Part shown: piece by piece, positions 47,753-60,055 of the stretch
Position numbering within the stretch: position 1 is the first letter of the stretch
Layout: every line of letters begins with the position of its first letter
Source of the DNA: Caprimulgus europaeus
Lineage: Eukaryota > Chordata > Aves > Caprimulgiformes > Caprimulgidae
Length of the DNA: 64,000 nucleotides
Assembly (NCBI GenBank): GCA_907165065.1
Contig: OU015523.1
Span: 14,879,834-14,943,833, forward strand
Direction: 5' to 3'
Translations under genes and position numbers: made by a program
Notes under the pieces: generated by a model
What the model was told of the DNA's origin: nothing
Database searches by the model: none
The model's input: the letters and a program-made list of their open reading frames with translations, nothing else

Positions 47753-50700
47753 ATCTTGAACTGGATCAAATTATTGGAGTTTCTGGACTTGCTAACACCC
47801 ACCCTGATCTGTGTATGTGAATGAGAAACAGCATGCTCACAAATATGTCAGCTCATGGATACACACAGATTGCAGGGACATCTGGCTGACAGAAACTTTA
47901 GGGGATGTAGAACTTGTGGCAATGGGAAGACATTCATTATCTCATTAAAAGGTTAGGTATTGTAGGAAGAAAAGTACTTGCAATGAGCCTGTTGAACAGA
48001 GGCCTCCGTGGGGAGGGTGCAAAAAGCTCACCATTAGCCAGTTTCTGTTAATCAGTTTTGATATAATTCTGCCTGACTGTGCCTAATTCTTGCCACAGCA
48101 GCTTGAGCCATACATAACATAAACAGCTGCTGTGAAAGCTTCTCTAAAGCCTCCACTACCTCTACTCCCTCCTGCCCTGCAGCTCCCTGTCTCCCTACAT
48201 CAGCTCTGCCCCTCAGCCTATATAACCACCCATCACACCGAGGCATTAGATGCTCTACTTGCAGCTACCACATCTACACCAAACCAATAACCCATTTTAA
48301 GTGTCACAGATGGAGAGGCCACATCCAATTCCAGTGGCCTAAACTTTACCAAGGGATTTTTCACCTTGCACAGTTATCACCTTTCTGGTTGGCCTGGCTG
48401 CCCGCTTAGTCCTCAGTGCTTATATGCAGTTGGTGTGTATAAGTGAGCAGCTGCTGAAAGAGAAGGAGCTAAGAATCATTTAAATTATTAGGTTTTCATC
48501 AGATCTCATTCTGCTGCTGGAGTGCCCTGGAAGCATCTGTTAATAAAGGAGGGGGGTGGACAGAGGTGGCAATAAAACCCCTCTCCCTCGTGTTGAGATA
48601 TCTTTTTCTATCCAGCTGCACCCAGAATGAAAGAGCTATCAAAGAAAGCTCCCCCATTAGCCATCAATTCAGAGCAACTTCAATCAGTCAGTTCTGCTGG
48701 AGCCTGCGGGAATATCTCCCCAGCAGCCTCCTACACGCTGCACTTGAGTGCTCGGAAAGAGCCACATTAAACCTGCCTGCCATCAATCCGGGGGCCTCCT
48801 TTCTCTGGAACTTAATGAGGTGAGCAGGGTGGCATCATTGACAGGGAGCTGAGGAGTTAAAATGAAAGCGGGAGCGCAAGCCACCCTGGCTGCAAAGGTG
48901 TGCGTGCACAGGGGGAGCAGCTAAGCCACCAGCCCTCCTTTAAAGACCTCTCTGCAGGACCAGGGGCTGTTTCTGAGCTGCAGTAGATCCAGGGGAGGTT
49001 GACAGGGATGGGGGCAGCAGCCAACCGGGACAAGCTGAAGGACTCTCTCCTTACCAGGCTGACAATCCATGTTGGCATGGCCTGTCCTCCCTACCCCTGT
49101 CTGGACAGCATGGGTGGGGAGAGGTGATGCTCTCCCTCATCCCCATGATGTGACCTCCTCTCAAGCCTTTTGCTACTGACACGTGGCATGCCTGGTGATC
49201 AAGCCAGGCACGGAGAGGTCATTCCTATTATCTGCTGCACTAACAAGAGGGCAGGTGGCTGTCTCTTCACACATGCCACTTCCCCAGCCAGCACAAACCC
49301 TCCCTGTTTGTCATGCAGCTGGAGGATGGCTGAGCCATACAAAACCAAACAGAGAAACTGTCTTTTTCAGCCATTTTTAAAGACCAGATAAATACATGGC
49401 TTGAGATGTAAGGCTTCTCTCAGGCCTCACCTCCAACCAGACTGGAAGGGACAAAACTAAAGTAACTTCCAAATACATCCAATACCCAACATCCATCCTG
49501 GTGACTCCTAAGGCACCTTTCTTGATCAGGTACCCCTAGCAATAGCCAGTTCCTCAAGAGCAACTTCACTGCTGAGTTAGTTTTTTTTTCTTCTCTTCCT
49601 TGCCACCTACTCGACAATTTTATTTCCTCTTCCTTTTCTGGGGAGGAGTTGCTATTGCTCAAGGAAGCTTTTCCAAGAGAAGAGTACCTCTCCTTTTGAA
49701 CGCTACTTGAAAATTGCTCTTCCCACATACCAGAGTCTATACTACCAAGTTGAAGGGGTGTTCTGATGTGAAAATGGTAGTTACAGATGGAGTATCGACC
49801 AACAAGGTTGCCCAGACCTGCATAGTGGAGTAGGTATTTTGCTTAAAAAAACCCAGAAAAGAACATGAATTATCAGGAAGTCACAAAGCAACATTTGACA
49901 CAGTATATCTTCCTTGCTTGGATCATAAGGTTTTCACCTTCCAGATAAGTTGTTCAGGGCAAGAAGCCGTGTATGGCCACCTTTATGAGCATACCAGCAT
50001 ATTTTCCTTCATGCTTTTGTGATCTGAGTGCTCAAAAGAAATTAGCAGGTCAGCATGACCAGCAGGAGACGACTAGCAGATGCCTGCTTTGGTAATCAGA
50101 TGCCTCATACGATGGTGAGAGATGTAGTAAAGTGAGCATGTCCCTCCTGTCACAAACACTTCCGTCATCTCTGTGTTCAGTTGGAAGTAGCAGTCCTTCT
50201 TCAGTCTGCTTCTTTCCTCCAGGCAGGAAAACATCTTGGTGAGGCTGCCAGAGATTGCCTCAGTGGGGAAGGGTATACAGAACTGAGCCATGTCAACGTG
50301 TTATTGGCAAAGCCGCACATTGTGTCTCACATCTGTCAGTGCTCTGGGCTTGTGTGTGCACAGAAAAGAGCAAAAGGGAGGGGACAATATTGATCCTGCA
50401 ATCTGTCCAGTAAACATGAATGGAGCCATCCCGTCTTACTGGGTCCTTGATGCTGCTCAAAGAGTTCTTTGATCAATAATATCAAAGGATACCAACTTAT
50501 CAAGGAGCACTAGCACGGAGTCTTGACCTCCATCCACACCCAGAAACAGGTCATCCACCAGGACCACACCTTGGCCATGCCAATGTCCCAAGCCTGATCA
50601 TGCAGGGGTACAAAGTGTGGAGGAGGTTAAGCACTGTGGTACTTAGCTCATTGCTCACCTTTCTCCAGGTACTCACTCTGGAAGGTCACAGTGGGAATAG

Positions 50701-52311
50701 GGTGATATGTAAGAAAGGAGCAGGCTGAGAGCTGACAAAATCCAAAGCCTTCATCTCAGGCACTGACAAGGAGCTCTGCTCTTTTATCTCACATCATCTG
50801 CTGGTGGGGCAGGAACACAGTTTAGCTTTGCCCTCCCTAGCCAAGAAGGGGGCAAATCAGCAGGACTGTTTCATGCACTGGCTGGAGGACACAGCTGAAT
50901 ATGTGTCCTTTCACCATCCAGAAAGGAAGGAAACTCCATAAACATGCGTGCAAGGCCCTTTCTGGAAGGTACTATTTGTAGCAGTAGTCCCAAACAAGCC
51001 AATATGGCTAGCACATAAGCAGTTTGGTGGGCCAGACGGTGACCTACTATGGATGCAGCAACATGAGAGAGCTTAAGGTACTTGCACAGAATCTGCTCTG
51101 TTCTGTGGTTGGTTCCTGCTTTAGCAAAGCCCTCTGAAATGCTTAAGTCTCTGCTTGGGGAAACTCCTCCCCAGTACCACATCTTAAGGACAATAGAGTA
51201 GGTGTACCGCTGTAAAAGAGCAGGCCAGGAGCACCAGAGACTGTCCCTGCCTCATCTAGACCCTCCTTTGACTTCATGTTCCACCTGCCCTCTTACATTG
51301 CCTACTCAGGGACTGCAAGGGGTCTATGAACCATCTTCACACTGCTGCTCTTGCCCTGTTCCCACTGTATCCCTACAAGTGGCAGACTGAAAGGAGGCAA
51401 AAAAATTAAAATAGGAACAATTAGCAGGGAAGCCTCAGTACACAAGTGCAGACATGTTTGTAAACAGTATGTTCTACAAAACACATTACCTCTCCTCCCT
51501 GGTGGCAGCTTCACCTCACTGTTTGCTAAAGGGGTTTTATCACTCAAAATGCATCAGATGAATAAGAAAAAGTTAAAAAGTCATTTCACCACTGCCAAAG
51601 TCCTCAAAGAAAAAATAAATATAACAGATTTCCCCCCTCCCCTAAACACCTTTCACTGTCCATGGGATCTTTAAGGTCTTGTAGTCATGAAAATGATGAC
51701 ACCACTGCTACCACCAATGCCTTGCTGGTGCATTTCACTGGGCATGCACATGGATGCCTGTCAGGGGAATATCTCCATGCTCACTCGTTCATTTACATGC
51801 AACAGTCTGTTTTGTTCACAGTTCAAGTGCCCATTTGTGCACAGGCCTTTCAGTGCGTATAGCTTTCTGTTTAGGATGTATAATAAATGCTTTCAAATGT
51901 GCAATAACAGACAGCTTCTGCTAGTGTCAGGCTGGGTAGATGTACTCATTGATTCCTCTATCATTTGTATCGTTTAGCTTGCATTCAAGTGAGACTATTA
52001 GGGGTATTAGGCCTGATCTACAACTAATTTGGGTATCCACATAGTAATAGCCTGATGAAGATTAGGAGGCTGTGGTCAGACAGCTCTCACTCCAGGCCTA
52101 ACATCTGAGGCCATTATTCTTTCCCCATGCTTACTCTTACCTCTTTATCTAGATAGAGATTATTGCTCCCACTGATCATGCCAGCACCTCTTACTCCACC
52201 CGAGGCAAAAAGCCAACAGCAACCTCAGCTGACTTTCACCAAAGCAGCTGAGAGAAGTTTGATACCACCCCCTCCTCTGCCTATACAGAATTGGAATCTT
52301 CAGCAGAAAGA
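47753..52311. other. Intron without recognised genes
   Basis: No coding region is recognised. A repeat-free block at about 48475-48825 contains TTAAATTATTAGG and several conserved-looking segments and could be a non-coding element. The remainder is featureless by eye. Confidence 0.5.
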
Positions 52312-52372
52312 TGATTAAAAAAAGAAAAAGATTAAAAAAGAAAAAGATTAGAAAAGAAGAAAGAGGGGGCAG
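52312..52372. repeat. A-rich imperfect tandem repeat
   Basis: Three to four imperfect copies of a GATTAAAAAAGAAAAA unit of roughly 13-16 bases. Simple low-complexity repeat. Confidence 0.8.
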
Positions 52373-52624
52373 TACTCTTGGATGTGATGTTTATAAAGTT
52401 AACATCTGGAACATATATGTGTATATACTGGGATAGTCTATGCCTGTTCCTCTTCAGCTGTGCTGCTAGTGCTGCTTTAATATAACATGCATTAGGTGGT
52501 GATGCACTGCTTTAACTACACCTATGCAGTTAAGGTGGCACAACTTTATGTGCTGGTAAGGACTCAACTAATGAGGGCATTAATGACAGCTGTAAAGACT
52601 CCGTCCATACTGCTTTATCTCTCC

Positions 52625-52710
52625 ATAGTAACTTTAATTCCATGATCTCAAAGCACTAGACAAATGCAACAAATAAACCTTCCCAACATGCACCAATGCA
52701 CGTGAGGTAT
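52625..52710 (-). repeat. Possible MIR-type relic (tail region)
   Basis: GATCTCAAAGCACTAGACAAA followed after a gap by AATAAACCTTCCCAACATGC and GTGAGGTATTAG parallels the reverse MIR order 'ATCTCAAAGCGCTTTACAAA ... AACCCT..GTGAGGTA'. Weak but ordered match. Confidence 0.45.
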
Positions 52711-52865
52711 TAGAGCTGGTTTAATTTTCATGGCAAAGATCTTACATGAATAATGAATCCTTTTATTATGCTCATGAATTATCTGTGAGCGGCTGTGAGC
52801 TTTATGAACATGTCTGCTGCTCAAAATTTTTTAATGAACAGTTAACATTAACAAATGTCACCGCA
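52711..52865. promoter_or_regulatory. Candidate conserved non-coding element
   Basis: Dense in ATTA/TAAT cores (GAATAATGAATCC, ATGAATTATC, TTTAATGAACAG, GTTAACATTAAC). It is repeat-free and unusually regular in its homeodomain-type motifs. Candidate enhancer of a neural gene; not provable here. Confidence 0.3.
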
Positions 52866-53194
52866 CTGGATTACACCAGAACTCTTTGCTGCAGCAGCTT
52901 GAGGTTTGTGAGTGGTGACCTGGGTCACAGGACAGCATTTAGCCTCCCTGGAGGAAAAGTGGGAACCTCATTAATGAGGACAATTACAAATGGACCATAT
53001 TTGTTCACACTTGGACTCTGGCTTCCAATCTCATTTGGATAGGTGAACTAAGAGCAATCAATCATACACCCACCTTAATGTGAGCAAACCTTACCTGCCA
53101 TGGGTACTGGCAACAGGGAATCAAAAAGGTCACGAAGAGAAGCAATTAGTTGTTTGAGACACTCTCAACTGTCTTTGGACACCAGTCCAACCAC

Positions 53195-53290
53195 TATTCC
53201 TAATCTTTAGTAAGTATCTTTATCTGTGTTTTACAGATGGGGTTAAGTGGCACGCAGGGAACAGGAGTAACTTCCCAGGGACAAACTATT
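53195..53290 (-). repeat. MIR-type SINE relic
   Basis: GTTTTACAGATGGGGTTAAG, then a CAGG block and GAGTAACTTCCCAGGGA. This follows the reverse MIR core 'TTTTACAGATGGGGAA ... AAGTAACTTGCCCA'. Old and partial. Confidence 0.5.
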
Positions 53291-56200
53291 TAACTCCCTA
53301 TCTACTCTATATCATGTCTCCACCAAAAGGGTGAGGGGCCTCAGTTTGCAAAACAGAGCTAGGAATCTCAGCTGAATGAGCTCTCTAAGGGGATTTCTTG
53401 CTTGAGATGATGAAGAAATAGCTTGAGGTTGGTTTGTTTCCTTTCAGTCAGCCACTTCCTTCCCCTGTTGAATCCGAAATCAAGAAGCATCTAGGCATGT
53501 AAAAAGGAGTGATCATTGTAAAAGCAACTAGCCCCCAAGCTTGCAAATCTCCTAGAAAATTTGTGCTTGAAATCACCAGCTGTGTCCAAGTTCTGAGTCA
53601 GTTCTTATGTCCACATCCACTCACTGGATCCAAGGTAGGGATTAAATACATTAGCTTACTGAAACCCAGGAAAAGAAAAAACAACCATAGAATTCTCAAC
53701 TGAAATGCAATGCTGAGTGAAGGAATAACAAGAGTAGCTCACTTGAAAGCTGGATTTTACCTTGGACAAACAACAGCTGCATAGTCTCAGATGTGCTCAC
53801 TGAAAGGAGGAAGAGGGTCAGCAGAACAGAGCTAATTAGAACCATCTTGGTAGAATGGGCTGAAGCCATTTTCTTTAAATCTAGGTCCTTTCCTATCTCT
53901 ATCCTTCCACCATGCCTTCTTGCAGTTCATCTATTGTTAAACTCATCCACCCTCTCCCCACTCCAGTGCAATTAGAACCGAGCATTTCCTTTGAATTAGC
54001 ACATCAACATTCCCCTGTCCCAACTAGAAACAGTTTTGCCTCAGGGCAATGAAAAATATTCATTGGCAGCAGCACTCTCAGCCATAGGCATTACCTTGCT
54101 ATTTCATCCTCATCACACAGCTCTATTTAGTTTTCCCTGGGCAGCAGGCAGGTGCAATGGAAATCAGAGCTATCCCTTACCAGGGAAGCCCAGCTTTCCA
54201 GATCTTTGGGGGTAGGCTCCCCATACAAAGTTAGCCTTACTCCCAGACAGAAAACAGAGACATTGTGTCACTTGCCTCTTTTCTTTGGTCCCTGGTGGCC
54301 AGTTTTTAATCTTTGCTCACAATGAGAATGCAAATCCTCATGTCAAAGGCTCATGCATGTAAACAGTCCACACTGCATGTTTATTGAAACTCCAGTTTCT
54401 CTGGGCTCTCCACCCAGAACCATGGGGCTGTGCTGAATCTGGGCACTCCTCCACCACACTGGACTGCTGGTGAGAACTTACATGGATGTCAAACTCCCAG
54501 GACAAAGTTTCCACCACAAGAGATCCAGCTGTTGGCATGCACAAATGCAACTTCAGACTGTACCTTGCACGTAGTTTCTTAATTTTTAGCTCACAGTGGG
54601 TCAAGTCATGTTGACTTTTATGCAAAAGTAACCAGTCCACCAAATCAAATGACAGTGAAAACCATTCAAACAACTCCTCCCACACCCCAACCCCAAAGAC
54701 AGAAGCAAGTACTAAAAATCTCACCGTGTGAAGTACAACTCACATTCATATCATTCACAAGCTACCACGCTGGCCATGCCTGAGACTGGCCAGGTGCTTC
54801 TGCCTGTAAATAATCTGACAGTGTGGACTACCACAGACTTAGGTGGGGAAATGGAAAGGTAGGTTTGTTTACTACTTAACACAGGAGTACTTCCTTAGTT
54901 TAAAGGAAGTGTCCTTTATCATATTGTTTCATATGACTGCATACTCTCAGTCTTGCCACTTCATCTGTCCTTGAGTGACCTCAAAATTGCTTTTTCCCAA
55001 ATCAAGCTCTGATTGAACTTCCAGGTCTCCAAGCTTTCATCCTCACTAAATGAGCACATTCTCAAATGGAACAAGAGCATGAGCAATTTCCCTTGAACAC
55101 CGAGACTAAGCACATGGAAAATGAATCTCTTCTGTTCTTCAGTAAATTAATCACAGGATCTTTTCTTTTCCAGTCTTACCGTTTACTCTGCAAGGAATAA
55201 CTCAACCCCCTTGCATTCAGCAGCTAGGCAAGGCTATTAGGAACCCGGTTTGATTCAGTACATAGTTATGCCAATGTCAGGATGTTGTAATTCCAGCATC
55301 AGGACTCCTGGCGAGTGAGTCCCGCAACTAATTCAAAAATGAAAGGATACCTGCTCCTCTGCTTCCTACGCCCTGCCGTCTCTAAGCAATTACTTACGTG
55401 CCAGCATCATTGTAAATCTGTGCTCCAGTATACTGTGAAAAGCTATTGAAGTTATGCAGCAACTTAAACATAGAAACACTTGTTAATACGTGCACTTACA
55501 GTGAAGGGACTTGAGTCTGCTTTGTTCAAGCGATGAGATCATTTGCAGAGCTTTCTAGTCAATGGGAACCTGACTGACAGGTCACATAAGCTTTCAATTC
55601 ATCCCAGCAGACTACTGATGTGCCTCAACTATTCCTTGGAACATCGCAGTCCTCTGCCAAGCAAAAAAGCAGTAGCTAAGGTTTTATTCTTGCCTTTGTA
55701 AGGCTGGTGTTTAGACAGAGAGTTAAGGCCTTCTCCCTAAAACTCCTGGCAGCTGAAGGAAGACTTTCATATGACTGGACTTGGGTGAAGGTCTGAGATG
55801 AACCTTGTTATTTGGTTCTAGTTATCCCTTCTAGTTGATGTGCAACAGCAAGCTTACACTGTGAAACAACTCAGAGCATCAGGTAAACTCTTCCTTGGGC
55901 ACATGAATAAATATTTTCAGTGCCTTACTGACCCATCTCATATGCCTGTGTTTTTCTTTTCCTGTTGTACAGGGACACACTCACTATCCATACCAAACTT
56001 TATTTCACAAAAGAGTAAGGAGGTGCTTTCATAATGTTTTGCAGGTGAGAAATTGAGGCAGAAAAATATGGAAAAACTATATTCTGACCAGCTACCAGGA
56101 CAGCTGATGTGGACTTGAGGGTGTGCTGTGCATCCATGTTGAGGAAAGCAGTGAGGAAACCAGAAGTCCTGTCCTCCAGAGCTGTCATCCCTGGCTCCGT

Positions 56201-56824
56201 CCACAGTCAATGGAAAATGCTGCTGCCACAGCACACAGAAAGCCAGAATGTGCTGGACATCCAGTGATTTAACAACACACAGCCAGAGGAATGGAGTAAG
56301 GGAGCTCATTTTTTTAAGTGACTCATATTTCCTAACAGGTAGAAGTCTCCTCATGACATGAAACGCTGTTCAGCCTTCCCAAGTTAGTAAAATGCTTTCC
56401 AAAGTGCTTTATTTTATTACAATATTGACAGTGCCCTGCTTTGAAAAGCCTTATATGCTCAGGGGAAGAGAAACTTCAAAGCTGTAGGAACACAGTTATC
56501 AGCAGTGTTTTGGCCCTTTCCCTCGACAGTAACCGGTCAGTTAACCCCCATCACAGTAAGTGCAACTGGAGTTATCACCTGATAGATATCCTGTGGTCAG
56601 GACTCTTGAAGCAATGGGTTAAAGATTCAAAAGCATCTCTCCGAAATGTAAACTTGTAATGGCTGCAGTGCAGTGCAGTGATGTAAAATCAATGCAGATG
56701 CGAGCTTTAACACAAAGGTAATGGGGAGGCAAAGACATAAATAAGGAAAACTACGGGTGAAGAAAAGGCTGGTAATAGAGGAAAGCGCAAAGTGAACACA
56801 AGGTGCTGTCATTTAGGATAAATA
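53291..56824. other. Intron without recognised genes
   Basis: No gene is recognised. A further faint MIR-like core, GCAGGTGAGAAATTGAGGCA, lies at about 56042-56061 and an AACACACAGCCAG motif at about 56271, but their order does not fit one element. Confidence 0.45.
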
Positions 56825-57028
56825 ATGCTTAGCTCTTGCACAAGGCTTTTCAGATATGCAGCCCAAAGTGCTCTAAAGATGAACTAATACCATTTCATGG
56901 TTGAGGAAACTGAGGCACAAAGAAGGGGTGCTGTTTACATGGGATCACATATTCCATGCCAGATGCCAAAGCAGACTTCAGGTTTCTCAGCCTCCTATTC
57001 CAAGCCCCACCATGTTGTGCTGAAATGA
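56825..57028 (-). repeat. Near full-length MIR-type SINE relic
   Basis: In plus-strand order it reads AATGCTTAGCTCTTGCACAA, GGCTTTTCAGATATGCAGCC, CAAAGTGCTCTAAAG, then GAGGAAACTGAGGCACAAAG, a GGGATCACA block and finally TTCAGGTTTCTCAGCCTCC and CAAGCCCCACCA. This is the whole amniote MIR element reversed: tail, conserved core, then tRNA-derived head. It is the most complete of the MIR copies here. Confidence 0.7.
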
Positions 57029-59700
57029 TTTGTTCTGCCATTTCTTCAGAATCCTCCAGATAGACTTTGTCAGCTAAGAATAAACCCACCTTGCTGCTAA
57101 GCTATGGTTTTCCTTAGTTAGGAAGGCTATGTCTGTATTGATGTCCTCCTTTTCCACGTGTCACTTGCTCTTTATTTTCAACATTTACACAGGCACAATG
57201 AGGTTTGTTACCTAGTTCAATACCAGGTACTTTTGCATAAGGCATATGTCACAGCTGAATGCACAGTGGAAGGGCTTAGATACATATTCTAAAGAAGGAA
57301 CATATAGAAGTAAACACTAATGTCTATTTCTGTCCTTTAACATTTTTAAAGCCATTTCATTCCCAGAATTATTGCAGCCTCAGAGAGGAAGGCCACACAC
57401 AGAGCTCCATTGCCCTCATTGTCCTCCTCTGCAGCCAGACAAAATCATCTTCTTCACAAGGAAAAATACTTGGGTAGAAAACTTTCTTAGAAGTTCAAAT
57501 GTATTTTTAAAAATACTAATTTAAAAAAAAAATTGAAACATCTCAGGTTTGTATCTCTGTCTTCCCTTTGCTGATTTCTGCATTCTATTCAATGCTGAAT
57601 GCATATATATCTATTTTTTCCACCTTTTTTTTTTTCCCTATAGTTCACTTTTCTGTTCTAGCTTTCTATACTTCTTAACTTCTGAACTTGTTGTATAATA
57701 AATGGACAGTTATTAGCACATTCAAAATTGGAGATTTGCCCAAAAAGTAGAAAGTGGAAAGTGTAAATATATACACACACAAAGTACATATGACATTATC
57801 ATTTTACCACATTTAATGAAGAGAAATAAAAAAGATGTATAGGAAAATAAATTATTCAAAGCCTCTTTTTAAGGTATTATAAAACCAAAGAATCTGCCCC
57901 ATTTTTAATTTTGCAAAACAGAAATAGCTTCCAAGAAAAGAAATTAATCCTCTTAAAAAAAAAAACAAAAAAAACAAACCTCAAACAAATCACCTCTACT
58001 GTTTCTCTTAACCTAAAATAAACATAAGCACCACTTATCCATCATCATGCATTGTTTCTGTTTTCAGCTTGCTGGCAGTCAGCTACAAGTCCCTTTTTGG
58101 ATTTTGCTTCTCTCTTAAAGCTAGGTAAGTGCTACTCTCCTGCTTCTCTTGGTATCTAATCCATTATTTCTGGATTGAAGATTTTATATTTTTCTCTCAA
58201 CACCTGTCAAAGGCATTTCCTTCTCCAAAGTCACCATCCTCTCCTCTCCAATTAATCACTTTCATTCATTACTTAATCAATTAACTAATAAATGCTGATC
58301 ACCTTTCTGGTAGAAGTCCAACTGGTGAGAATAAAAGTCATCTATTTGAATATAAGATTCTATATCAAGTACTAAACCCCCCATTTACCCGGACTCTCTA
58401 GGGTTCAGAGGCCTGCCTAAATAAAAATTGGTTTTCTGGGGATGGTACTGACACTTGTCAGAGTTTATAGCCCACTCACAGCTTTAGAAAGTTATTGTTA
58501 GTACCTGAAGAAGGTGACCATTTAAAGAAACGCCACGCTTCAAAGACCTAAAGGGTCTTTCTAATGCTGCCCTGTATTTCCAACAGCTTGTGGTGCCGTG
58601 GTTAGGTTTTGACTGATCACTCACTTATCTAATTCTCACATGGTGAGGCTCTGCTAACACTGAAAATACTTTTAAATCAACCATTTCTTCCATGCTTCTT
58701 GGGACAGGCCCCTGTAGGATGCTCCTGAACAGTGTGGAGACTTGTACGAATAGATCTGTACGTCTGTTCAAAATGGTCTTGCTGGAATATCTGTAGCCAT
58801 GCAGCAGGGAAAATGTCCTCCGATGGGAATACCGGCAAGCTTCTGCTATCCAAGTTGTTGAGCATTCTCCATCACTATTCAGTTATAGAAAACTATTTGT
58901 AGGACACAGATTTTAAATCTCAGTTCTACCAACATTACTCTAAATCAGGGCATATGTCTCAGCTATTTTCTCTCATTTTATGTGAACAGTATAGTAAGAT
59001 TATCTGTGGTCCACAAATAATTTATCATATTTCTTACCACTCAGACATCTCCCTGAAAGTCAGAAGAAGGTCTGGGCGACAGCAAAAATACACATTCAAC
59101 AGCTGCTCTCTGGGTTGTTGGTATGGTAACATGCATCTTGCCTTGATCACTCTTTTCTACTTCTGACTTTCAAGATAATTTGTCTAACATGTGACAAGTC
59201 TATCCTAAATCCCAGATTTTAGTAAGCTTGGAGTCTTCAAAATACACTAATTCCCAAATTTGCCAATAACCCTTAAAGATTCCACATTAGGTAACAGCTT
59301 TGTATTAAGTCTGTCCACTAAATTACATTGTCATACAGTGGAAAAAAATTACAAAATAAGACCTGAGATTTGAACTTGCTTAAGCCAACACAGCTTATGT
59401 ATTAAATGTCCCCGTGTACAACTGGGTCTATCCACAATCATTTGCTCCAGTCCCTTCATTCTTTGCCCTGTCAGACTGTCCCATGGCTTAAACTGCTTGA
59501 CATCAACTCCAGCTATGCTCCCTCCCATGTTGTCCACAGCTCTCCCCAAACCCAGGGAACAACTGGAAGCACAAGTGAACCTCCATGCTGGCTACAGGGA
59601 GATCATTCACATGCTTCAAGTACAGCAGCAGTACAGAGCTTGAGATGCTCCAAAGGACAGCCATGAGCTTCTAGTCATTTCTTTTCAGTTGTTCATATTG
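57029..59700. other. AT-rich intron without recognised genes
   Basis: Noticeably AT-rich, especially 57480-58020, with A and T runs and an A-rich string at about 57954-57980. No gene or RNA is recognised. Confidence 0.55.
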
Positions 59701-59713
59701 CTTCCAAGGCAAG

Positions 59714-59746
59714 GTATATTCCATATCCTTTAGATATGGAATATAC
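59714..59746. repeat. Perfect 14-bp inverted repeat with 5-base loop
   Basis: GTATATTCCATATC at 59714-59727, loop CTTTA at 59728-59732, then the exact reverse complement GATATGGAATATAC at 59733-59746. It would form a clean hairpin in either strand. No pyrimidine tail, polymerase III box or mature-miRNA-like longer stem is seen. Confidence 0.9.
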
Positions 59747-59929
59747 ACAGAATAGGTGGGGCTTCTAGAAGAGCACAGTTTCCAGCCTCTCCTTGCTCTG
59801 TACCAGCTGTGCTAGGTATTAGGAGCATGTCCTGTCCAAGGGACTCGGTGGGCTGTAGACAGATGTGAGAGCACAGTCCCTGTTTGCAGAGGTGCTGACA
59901 GAGGAAGAGGCTTGTGGGACAGATACTCC

Positions 59930-60055
59930 AAATTTGGATAGAGTTGGAAATAGAACCAGAAATAATAAGTCCTTGTCTCATGGGTTAACAGTCAGACAGC
60001 ACACTATTGTAAACCACTCTGAGATCCTTGAATGATAAATAAATGGGTAGGCACA
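59930..60055 (-). repeat. Probable MIR-type relic
   Basis: GAGTTGGAAATAGAACCAGA then AAGTCCTTGTCTCATGGGTTA parallels the reversed MIR head 'GAGCTGGGAATAGAACCCAG...AGTCCTG'. Directly after it TTGTAAACCACTCTGAGATCC and GAATGATAAATAAATG resemble a MIR tail read forward, so this may be two pieces in opposite orientation. Confidence 0.4.

Noticed and set aside
59714-59746. miRNA precursor
   Set aside because: The stem is only 14 bp and flanking bases do not extend it, which is too short for a typical Drosha/Dicer substrate.
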